A stretch of 64,000 nt of DNA, taken from assembly GCA_000733415.1 (NCBI GenBank), contig KL662191.1, forward strand, positions 5,305,633-5,369,632, written 5' to 3'. The notes under the pieces are model-generated. The model ran no database searches. It was not told where the DNA came from and saw only the letters and a list, made by a program, of their open reading frames with translations. Made by a program: the position numbers and the translations under genes. The DNA comes from [Leptolyngbya] sp. JSC-1. Its GTDB lineage: Bacteria; Cyanobacteriota; Cyanobacteriia; Elainellales; Elainellaceae. Positions 1 to 6,631 of the stretch are shown piece by piece; position 1 is the first letter of the stretch, and each line of letters starts with the position of its first letter.

Positions 1-134
1 TCTAGCTCCAAATGGAGTTGCTTGGCCTGCTGCCGTAGAGCTTTTACCAGTAGTGCTCCCTGGAGATCGCCGGAAACCTCGCCGGTGCTGATAAAAATTC
101 GATACTTGCGCGGCTCCTGACTCGAATTACTCAT
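1..134 (-). CDS. lpxB: Lipid-A-disaccharide synthase, N-terminal fragment (cut by window edge)
   Basis: The first 44 codons of a gene running off the left edge. The translation begins MSNSSQEPRKYRIFISTGEVSGD, and the segment IFISTGEVSGDLQGALL is the N-terminal nucleotide-binding signature of LpxB, the inner-membrane-associated GT19 enzyme that joins UDP-2,3-diacylglucosamine and lipid X into disaccharide-1-phosphate. The ATG at 134 overlaps the last 8 bases of lpxA, so the two are translationally coupled, and the order lpxC-fabZ-lpxA-lpxB is the usual cyanobacterial arrangement. Catalytic regions lie outside the window, so integrity cannot be judged. Confidence 0.9.
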   Translation of the reverse strand, partial: MSNSSQEPRKYRIFISTGEVSGDLQGALLVKALRQQAKQLHLEL

Positions 135-954
135 CCTGTTTGGTTTTAGCTCGCTTGCCCGGAATCGACCCCCGGCGGCCTGGTGCATGGCTGAGGGTGA
201 GGAACTGGCGCAAATGCTGGATCGGTTCCTGATCCGTAAGTAAATCTAGCTGCTCTAGCGCTTCATTTAGGGTCAACCCAGACCGATACAGGATCCGAAA
301 GGCTTTTTTCAGTGCCTGCATGGTTCTACCCTCATCGGCACTGGCGAGACCGGCTCGTTGCAGCCCTACCTTGTTCAACGACCGCACCCTGGCTGGATTT
401 CCCTCCACCAGCATATAAGGGGGTACATCGCGGCTAATCCGACTCATGCCGCCCACCATCGCCAGACGCCCCACATGTACAAACTGGTGAATGCCCAAGA
501 CGCCGCTGATCGTTGCCCGCGATTCGATGCGGATATGACCTGCCAATGCTGTGCCGTTGGAGATAATCACCCGGTCTTCAATCAGGCAATTGTGTCCCAC
601 ATGCACGTAGGCCATCAGCAGGTTGTTGTTGCCGATGATGGTGGCTTCGCCTGCTCCCGTAGCCCGGTTGATCGTGACATATTCCCGAATCAAATTGTCA
701 TCCCCAATTTGCACCAAGCTAACGGCTCCGTCGTACTTCAAATCCTGGGGTTCAAGACCGATCGCCGCACCTGGAAAAATCTGATTGCGAGCACCGATTT
801 CCGTCCAGCCGTCGATCACCGCATGGTGGCCAATTACTGTACCGGGACCCACCTTGACCCGTTCTCCAATCACCGCATAAGCGCCAACCTGCACGGTGGG
901 ATGCAGTTCTGCACGGGGATGAATCACAGCGGTGGGATGAATCAGAGTAGTCAA
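127..954 (-). CDS. lpxA: UDP-N-acetylglucosamine O-acyltransferase
   Basis: A 275-residue left-handed beta-helix acyltransferase that moves a 3-hydroxyacyl chain from ACP onto UDP-GlcNAc, the first step of lipid A synthesis. Hexapeptide repeats run from about residue 5 to 190 (HPTAVIHPRAELHPTVQVG and similar). The segment YVHVGHNC near residue 115 carries the catalytic His region, and a C-terminal helical domain follows. The start is a TTG at 954; no ATG lies near the conserved N-terminus MTTLIHPTAVIHP, so the TTG is preferred. It overlaps lpxB by 8 bp and lies about 120 bp after fabZ, in the lpxC-fabZ-lpxA-lpxB run. Confidence 0.95.
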   Translation of the reverse strand: MTTLIHPTAVIHPRAELHPTVQVGAYAVIGERVKVGPGTVIGHHAVIDGWTEIGARNQIFPGAAIGLEPQDLKYDGAVSLVQIGDDNLIREYVTINRATGAGEATIIGNNNLLMAYVHVGHNCLIEDRVIISNGTALAGHIRIESRATISGVLGIHQFVHVGRLAMVGGMSRISRDVPPYMLVEGNPARVRSLNKVGLQRAGLASADEGRTMQALKKAFRILYRSGLTLNEALEQLDLLTDQEPIQHLRQFLTLSHAPGRRGSIPGKRAKTKQDE

Positions 955-964
955 GGGAACGCTT

Positions 965-1014
965 AGGAGAAACTAAGGGGTAGAAGTCAGGAGCCAGGAG
1001 AAACTAAGGGGTAG
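965..1014. repeat. 19-bp direct repeat between fabZ and lpxA
   Basis: AGGAGAAACTAAGGGGTAG occurs at 965-983 and again, identical, at 996-1014, a period of 31 bp, joined by a short segment containing AGTCAGGAGCCAGG. The joining segment resembles the AGGAGTCAGGAG-type intergenic repeats near 18920 and 20300. It sits in the 117-bp gap inside the lpx operon. Confidence 0.8.
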
Positions 1015-1071
1015 GGTATATGAGGGGCTGGGATAGCGTCAATCAAAGCAAAGGTGCAGATCGTGCATTGC

Positions 1072-1596
1072 CTAACGATCGACCACTGAAAACATCAGTT
1101 CACCTTCAGCAGCGAGTTGACCGTCCACTTCAGCCCGCCCCTGCATTTTGCCAAAGCGACGCCGTTTGATCGAAAGTAACTCGACGGTCATAATCAACTG
1201 GTCGCCAGGAATCACCGGACGCCGAAACCGCACCTTATCGATGCCTGCGAACATGAACAGGCCATTCTCAGGAAACTCCGGCATTTGGGTCAGCACAATT
1301 CCGCCCACTTGCGCCATTGCCTCAACAATCAGCACGCCCGGCATAATTGGACGACCGGGGAAATGACCTTGAAAATGCGGCTCGTTGACTGTCACATTTT
1401 TGATACCCACCGCCAGCTTTTCTGGAATATATTTGATGATTCGATCCACCAGCGAAAACGGATAGCGGTGGGGCAACAGACGCTGAATATCTTCGATTAG
1501 CAATACCGATTCTGAGTCATGAGATTGGGACTCGGGTGCATCGGGTGCTTCTAAATCAGGGACGGCAGTGTGGGCATCAGTAGTCAAAATAGCCAT
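1072..1596 (-). CDS. fabZ: 3-hydroxyacyl-ACP dehydratase FabZ
   Basis: A 174-residue hot-dog-fold dehydratase of type II fatty acid synthesis that removes water from 3-hydroxyacyl-ACP. The family core begins near residue 35 with LLPHRYPFSLVDRI; NEPHFQGHFPGRPIMPGVL holds the active-site His, and EAMAQ carries the second catalytic acid on the long helix. The first ~30 residues are a variable acidic N-terminal extension. Its place between lpxC and lpxA is common: LpxA and FabZ compete for the same hydroxyacyl-ACP pool. ATG start at 1596. Confidence 0.95.
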   Translation of the reverse strand: MAILTTDAHTAVPDLEAPDAPESQSHDSESVLLIEDIQRLLPHRYPFSLVDRIIKYIPEKLAVGIKNVTVNEPHFQGHFPGRPIMPGVLIVEAMAQVGGIVLTQMPEFPENGLFMFAGIDKVRFRRPVIPGDQLIMTVELLSIKRRRFGKMQGRAEVDGQLAAEGELMFSVVDR

Positions 1597-1651
1597 GAGT
1601 AAACGATTGTTAGAGGTGCAACAACAAAGTAGAAAACATAAGTAGAAGCAT

Positions 1652-2599
1652 TCAGCCAGTCAAAAACTGCGTCAACTGGTGCGCCAGCCGAGTGTGCAGG
1701 TGATGACTCGCCTTGTAAGCCAGAAAATGAGCCTGGGGAAAATACCCCAACAAACTTAAGTCTCCTACTAAATCTAAAAGTTTATGACGCGCTGGTTCAT
1801 TTGAAAATCGCAACGGTGGATTTATCCAGCCCGATTCGCTGCAAACCAAGGCATTGTCCAGGCTGCCTCCTTTGATTAAGCCGCGCTGTTGGAGTTGCTC
1901 GATTTGATGAGCCAATCCAAAGGTGCGGGCTGGAGCCACCGCTGTCGCAAAACTTTCCTGGCTGATCTCCTGGCCAATTTCCTGACTTGGCGACCAACTA
2001 TACCACTGATTGCCGATCGCCGGTAGGCTAAAGTCAATCCCGTAGGTGAAGCGCAGTTCCGCTGCTGGTAACGCTGCCACAAATGCATCACCCTCTTGAA
2101 TCCAAACGGGTTGGGTTAACTGCCACCGAGGACGCATGGCCGACTGGGATACGATTCCAACCTGTCCAATTGCCTCAACCCAGCCCAGCGCCGAACCATC
2201 CAATAGCGGTACTTCTAAACCATCAATTTCGATGCGGGCGTTGTCAATGCCCATGCCGCTGAGGGCTGCCAGGAGGTGTTCTACCGTGCGTACCGTGGCT
2301 GCCCCATTGATTAATTCGGTAGACAAGACCGTTTGATGCACTTGGCCGATTTGAGCGACCACTTGGGGCTGGTCGGGCAAATCTATCCGGACAAAATAGC
2401 GGCCTGAGTTGGCTGGAGCCGGTAAAACCTTGACCTGAGTAGTGATCCCAGAATGCAGACCTACGCCGGATCGGGTGAACTCGCTGGCGAGGGTATGCTG
2501 TTGCGGAGCCAGTAGGCAGGACAAAGCTGAACAGTCAGAGGCCAACTCCACTGCCACCGCTTGATTGGTTTCCGGTTCCCGCGCACCCACACCCTTCAT
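1652..2599 (-). CDS. lpxC: UDP-3-O-acyl-N-acetylglucosamine deacetylase
   Basis: A 315-residue zinc-dependent deacetylase, the committed step of lipid A synthesis. The fold starts at QHTLASEFTRSGVGLHSG; zinc ligands are recognisable as the His of VEHLLAALSGMG and as H and D of HKLLDLVGDLSLLG, and the C-terminal HHLHTRLAHQL matches the end of the family. I chose the ATG at 2599, preceded by GAGGACAACGA, over an in-frame GTG at 2617. It is the first lpx gene after bamA, with only 59 bp between them, so co-transcription with bamA is likely. Confidence 0.94.
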   Translation of the reverse strand: MKGVGAREPETNQAVAVELASDCSALSCLLAPQQHTLASEFTRSGVGLHSGITTQVKVLPAPANSGRYFVRIDLPDQPQVVAQIGQVHQTVLSTELINGAATVRTVEHLLAALSGMGIDNARIEIDGLEVPLLDGSALGWVEAIGQVGIVSQSAMRPRWQLTQPVWIQEGDAFVAALPAAELRFTYGIDFSLPAIGNQWYSWSPSQEIGQEISQESFATAVAPARTFGLAHQIEQLQQRGLIKGGSLDNALVCSESGWINPPLRFSNEPARHKLLDLVGDLSLLGYFPQAHFLAYKASHHLHTRLAHQLTQFLTG

Positions 2600-2658
2600 T
2601 CGTTGTCCTCTGCTCACACCTACTGCCCACTAGGATTTTTCTAGACCAAATCTGCCTC

Positions 2659-5073
2659 CTAGAATCGCTCACCAATGCCGAAGTGAATTCGGTTTTCGCC
2701 ATCATCGTTGATGGCATAGTCTACGCGGATTTGGCCCAGCGGGGACTGCACCCGGATACCCACGCCATAACCAAATCCAGATCCCGGTTTGTCTCGAATT
2801 CCGGCTGGATCCCCCTGCACCTGATCGCCCGATCCTAAGTCGGTACCAGCATCTACAAATAGCGCACCGCTAACAATATTGAAAATTGGGAAGCGATATT
2901 CGATTGTGGCCTGGAGGTAGCTCTTGCCGCTGGCCAGATCACCCGCATCATAGCCGCGCACCGAGTCTGTACCGCCGAGGGAGAATGCCTCATAGGGGGG
3001 AAAGTCTCCCAGGATGGTGCCACCCTGCACATTCAAGGCGAGCGTTTGTGGACAATCGCTGGGGCTAGGATCTTCCTGCTGGCAGCCTTCGGTAAATTCA
3101 ATCAGCCGCACGGGGATGTAGTAGCTGTAGCTGGCTCGCAGTCGGTTGTAGAAAATACTGTCAAGGCCAAGAGCCTGCTCTGTACTCAGGCGCAACACCG
3201 AGCCGCTGGTTGTCTGCACTGGGTCATTGCGTAGGTCTTGCGAGGCGGAAAACTGTACAGTTGCCAGGTTATCGGTGCCATCGCGGTTGTAGCTAAGCAG
3301 ATTGCCAAACTCGTCGCGGGGCGTCACCCGACCATCAGAATCGCGAATTGAAATGTTTTGGTACTGCAAGCCTAACGAAGCGCGCCAGCCATTATCCAGC
3401 GGACGGGCAAAGCTAATGCCGCCGCCAAATCGCCGCACCCTGGGCCGATCGCCATTGGGCAAATCAACATCGCGCTCACCGCCATCAAACACGAGCGAAA
3501 TCGATTCGCGCCCGAAGGCATTGACGGTGTAAGAGGTTCGATTGGGGTCGGTAGCGATCCACGGATCGGTGAAGCTGACATCAAACAGCAAGTCCCGCTG
3601 ACCCACCTGCACCTCGGCGCTCAGCCGCTGGTTATTACCACCCAGGTTTTGCTCCTGCAGGCTGACAGCACCAAACAAACCGCTAGTTGAACTCACACCT
3701 ACGCTGGCCGCCAGTGAACCGGTACGGCGCTCGGTCACATTTACAATCACATCGACTTGACGTGGATCTTGTCCCGGATTAAGCGAAATATTCAGATCTT
3801 CGAAGATGCCCAATCCAAAGGCGCGCTGCAAATCCTGCTGAATCTGGTTCTGGTTAAACACCTCTCCAGGTTGGGATTCAAACTCGCGGGTGATGATAAA
3901 CGGACGGGTACGCCCACGAATTGGATTGCCCTCCTCATCTACAGCCGATCCTTCTCGGTCGAGGAACCGGATCTCGATGTCTTCGATTATGCCTTCTGCT
4001 ACTTCTAGGGTGGCGACCCCATCTGGAGAAATTTCGGGTGCTGAAATGACCTGGGCTAGCACATAGCCATTGTCTTGATAGAGTTGGTTCAGTCGTTCAA
4101 TACCGACTTGCAAGCCACGCAGATTGGCTGTTTGCCCATATTGCTCCCCAAAGATGCGATCGACGGCCTCCTGCACCGGCACTTCTTCACCTTCGTACTC
4201 GATCGTTTCCAGAACGCTACCTTCGAGCTGGACCGAGCGCAGGGGTGGGTTAGGCTGCACGGCAAAGGTAACTCTCACCCCCAGGGGCGTGTCTTCCGGA
4301 ATTGCCTGCACGTTCGAGAAAAAGCCGGTGGCGAAAATGGCGTTGATATCTTCCTGGAGTTGGGAGCGCGTAGTGGTGCGTCCTGGTTGGGTCCGAATCA
4401 CGCGGTAAACTTCATCCAGCAGCTCGCCTTCAGCACCAGAAACCACCACTTCGGAAACCAGTACTCTTGGTTCTGGCTGGGCCGTTTCTGTGGGAGCCGG
4501 CGCTTGGGTCGGACTTGGCTCGGCCGTAGGCGGAACCTCCGGACTGGCCGGTAAACTATCTGGTGCGGGTTCGCCAATCGATTCAGACGGTTGGGGTGCC
4601 TGGTCCACCTCCGTGGTTGGATCCGTGGCTGGAGCGGTTGCCGGATCGGTTACTGGGCTGGTACTTGGCTCAGATGGTGCTGGCTCTCCAAAGTCGAATT
4701 CCAACGTTTCAGGGGCCGCCTCAGCCGGGCCACTGGGTTCGGTCGGGGTGGGTTCTGGTGCGTCTTGGGCTAGTTCTAGTGCCTGCAAGTCCGATGGGTG
4801 TTCAACGGGCTGCTCAATCGATTGAGCAGCCGCAGTTTCCGGCGTCCCGATTTCTGATACCGAAGCCAGAGTAGCGTCATCGCCTTCAAAAGAGTCTGGC
4901 TTAAAATCAAGATTGAGGCTATCTGTAGACTCTGCAGATTCTGCGTACTCCGCGCTGTTGACAGCCCCAGGATTGGGTTCCACAGAGTCAGGCGACTGTG
5001 CTTTGACTGGGTTGGCAACGCCAAGCGCCGCAGAGGCAGTTAAGGCTGCCAGCACAAAAGGAGATACTTGCAT
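2659..5073 (-). CDS. bamA: Outer-membrane protein assembly factor BamA (Omp85)
   Basis: An 804-residue Omp85-type insertase that folds beta-barrel proteins into the outer membrane. The ATG at 5073 gives an N-terminal signal peptide (MQVSPFVLAALTASAALGVA then a short KA-Q site). Residues of about 30 to 200 are acidic and Pro/Glu/Thr rich. Three POTRA domains follow (about 205-440: VLVSEVVVSGAEG, RSVQLEGSV, EDIEIRFLDREG), then a 16-strand-type barrel ending in IHFGIGERF, with a terminal Phe. Three POTRAs plus a long proline-rich linker are typical of cyanobacteria. The longer in-frame start at 5115 would spoil the signal peptide. The gene leads the lpxC-fabZ-lpxA-lpxB run. Confidence 0.94.
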   Translation of the reverse strand: MQVSPFVLAALTASAALGVANPVKAQSPDSVEPNPGAVNSAEYAESAESTDSLNLDFKPDSFEGDDATLASVSEIGTPETAAAQSIEQPVEHPSDLQALELAQDAPEPTPTEPSGPAEAAPETLEFDFGEPAPSEPSTSPVTDPATAPATDPTTEVDQAPQPSESIGEPAPDSLPASPEVPPTAEPSPTQAPAPTETAQPEPRVLVSEVVVSGAEGELLDEVYRVIRTQPGRTTTRSQLQEDINAIFATGFFSNVQAIPEDTPLGVRVTFAVQPNPPLRSVQLEGSVLETIEYEGEEVPVQEAVDRIFGEQYGQTANLRGLQVGIERLNQLYQDNGYVLAQVISAPEISPDGVATLEVAEGIIEDIEIRFLDREGSAVDEEGNPIRGRTRPFIITREFESQPGEVFNQNQIQQDLQRAFGLGIFEDLNISLNPGQDPRQVDVIVNVTERRTGSLAASVGVSSTSGLFGAVSLQEQNLGGNNQRLSAEVQVGQRDLLFDVSFTDPWIATDPNRTSYTVNAFGRESISLVFDGGERDVDLPNGDRPRVRRFGGGISFARPLDNGWRASLGLQYQNISIRDSDGRVTPRDEFGNLLSYNRDGTDNLATVQFSASQDLRNDPVQTTSGSVLRLSTEQALGLDSIFYNRLRASYSYYIPVRLIEFTEGCQQEDPSPSDCPQTLALNVQGGTILGDFPPYEAFSLGGTDSVRGYDAGDLASGKSYLQATIEYRFPIFNIVSGALFVDAGTDLGSGDQVQGDPAGIRDKPGSGFGYGVGIRVQSPLGQIRVDYAINDDGENRIHFGIGERF

Positions 5074-5208
5074 ACAGTTCAAATAATTTGGCACTTCCAC
5101 ACACCGAACGACCAAGTAAGAACAGGTCAGAATCGAACAATCTAAAGAAAACTGGAAATTGGGAAGATGTACAAATGTAACGGAGCAATTTTACAGCATT
5201 GCTTCACC

Positions 5209-5943
5209 TTACGGTTGAACCGGTTGTGCCAGAACTCGGTCTAGCACCTGTCGGTAGGCAGCCTCTACATTGCCTAAATCATGACGGAATCGATCTTTGT
5301 CGAGCACCCGCTGGCTTGGATCAGAGTCTGCCTGATTCCAGAGCCGACAGGTATCTGGACTAATTTCATCGGCCAACAGCAGCCTTTGATTCGCATCGAG
5401 GCCAAATTCCAGCTTGAAATCTACCAGCGTGATGCCACACTTCTGAAAAAAGTCAGTCAACACCTGATTGATTTGCAAGGCGGTGGAGCGCAGTTGCTCG
5501 ACCTGTTCTGGAGTCGCCAACTCTAGCAACCGTAGGCGATCGGGCGTTAGCAGTGGATCGCCCAACGAGTCATTCTTGTAGTAAAACTCTACCAACGGCT
5601 CCTTTAGTACCGTTCCCAGAGGTATCCCTGTTTGTTGACAGAGGCTACCGGCAGCAATGTTCCTGACCACGACTTCTAAAGGCAAAATTTTTACGGCCCG
5701 GACCTGCATTTCGTTGGGAGTTGGTCGCCCTAACCAGTGGGTGGCAATGCCCTGCGCTTCCAAAAGCTGAAACAGATGGCTTGAAATTGCGCAATTCATC
5801 TCACCCTTGCCAGCAATACTGCCGCGCTTCTGGGCATTAAATGCCGTCGCGTCGTCCTTGAAATAGGTCAACAGAACGTTTGGATCATCCGTTGTGTAGA
5901 GGATTTTAGCTTTGCCTTCGTAAACGATGGAGTGGGCCGTCAT
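5209..5943 (-). CDS. purC: SAICAR synthase (phosphoribosylaminoimidazole-succinocarboxamide synthase)
   Basis: A 244-residue cytosolic enzyme joining aspartate to CAIR in purine synthesis. The N-terminal YEGKAKILYTTDD and the nucleotide-binding AGKGEMNCAIS are diagnostic, and LVDFKLEFGLDANQRLLLADEISPDTCRLW is present in the C-terminal half (shown here only as the family block at about residues 175-205). Length is standard. ATG start at 5943. It stands 136 bp upstream of the bamA start on the same strand. The other purine genes in the window, purE and purA, are far away. Confidence 0.96.
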   Translation of the reverse strand: MTAHSIVYEGKAKILYTTDDPNVLLTYFKDDATAFNAQKRGSIAGKGEMNCAISSHLFQLLEAQGIATHWLGRPTPNEMQVRAVKILPLEVVVRNIAAGSLCQQTGIPLGTVLKEPLVEFYYKNDSLGDPLLTPDRLRLLELATPEQVEQLRSTALQINQVLTDFFQKCGITLVDFKLEFGLDANQRLLLADEISPDTCRLWNQADSDPSQRVLDKDRFRHDLGNVEAAYRQVLDRVLAQPVQP

Positions 5944-6334
5944 TGCAGCAGGAGAAAGGAAAGTTTTAAGCGAACTTAATCATTCTACCGGGCAAGGACT
6001 CCCAAATAGTGGCCCAGTTTGTCAATAGGTTTAAATTCTCTCTGTTTTCTGGTCCAACATGTTTCATGCTTCCTAGCCACAGGACTAATCTAGGACGAAA
6101 TTGGCTGGGCATTTTTCGCTGCAACCTGTTTTTGGATGAGAGGAAGAGTTTAACCTGACCCAGGAGCATCTCCCAAGTATCCCGAAGCTCCAAGGTTTGT
6201 GAAGTTATTTCACCCCTTGGGGTGTAGGCGATTTCACTCTATTGAGGTTAAGATCAGATTAAGAGCTGGTTAATCAGGTGATTAATTAAGAATGGTTAAG
6301 ATTTCTACTTAAATTCTGATTAAGGAGGCGGCTG
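5944..6334. other. Intergenic region with operator-like elements
   Basis: This 391-bp gap between the divergent purC and the small gene at 6335 holds no credible gene. It contains an inverted repeat CACCCC-TT-GGGGTG at 6211-6224 and a run of TTAA-centred repeats at 6245-6300, described separately. Confidence 0.7.
6245..6300. promoter_or_regulatory. Pho-box-like array of TTAA repeats with 11-bp period
   Basis: TTAA occurs at 6248, 6259 and 6270, exactly 11 bp apart, then at 6282, 6286 and 6296. On the minus strand the first three read ATTAACCA-gct-CTTAATCT-gat-CTTAACCT, which is the cyanobacterial Pho-box pattern of three 8-bp PyTTAAPyPy(T/A) repeats with 3-bp spacers bound by SphR/PhoB-type regulators. 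The array ends 34 bp before the ATG at 6335, and the purC start is about 300 bp away on the other side. Other OmpR-type regulators use the same spacing, so the regulator is an inference. Confidence 0.55.
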
Positions 6335-6577
6335 ATGGTCGATCGCTACGATTTTCTCTATCCCCACAGTCATTATCGGGGTTCGGTACAGCCGGAAAAT
6401 CTGGTTTTTAATGCCAACTTGCAGGAGTTTGCGCATCGGGTCAGCCTCATCTGCGGCCTGCAAACTAACGGTAAGCTTTCCCCGGAAGAGTCCTATCAGC
6501 AAATTCATGCCTTGTGGAAACAGCTCAAACGCAGCAAAAAAGAGCTGGGTATCGGCGAAAATCCGTTTCAGCCCTAG
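6335..6577 (+). CDS. Conserved small cyanobacterial protein (DUF7219-like)
   Basis: An 80-residue soluble protein with the sequence pattern YDFLYPHSHYRG near the N-terminus, NLVFNANLQEFAHRVSLIC in the middle, and a basic WKQLKRSKKELGIG helix at the C-terminus. I recognise this as a widespread small cyanobacterial family of unknown function (I believe DUF7219). A strong Shine-Dalgarno AAGGAGG at 6322-6328 precedes the ATG. It stands alone, with the TTAA-repeat array directly upstream, which suggests control by an OmpR/PhoB-type regulator. No catalytic motif is visible. Confidence 0.8.
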   Translation: MVDRYDFLYPHSHYRGSVQPENLVFNANLQEFAHRVSLICGLQTNGKLSPEESYQQIHALWKQLKRSKKELGIGENPFQP

Positions 6578-6631
6578 CTTGCACAGCTGTCTGCACAATC
6601 GAGGCTAGGGCAAAGCAGCAAAAGGCGCAGG

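Noticed and set aside
358..966. 202-codon plus-strand frame across lpxA
   Set aside because: It is antisense to the well-conserved lpxA, and its His/Cys-rich composition is typical of a frame opposite a coding strand.
5966..6193. 75-codon minus-strand frame upstream of purC
   Set aside because: No ribosome binding site or recognisable protein features, and it lies in a promoter region.
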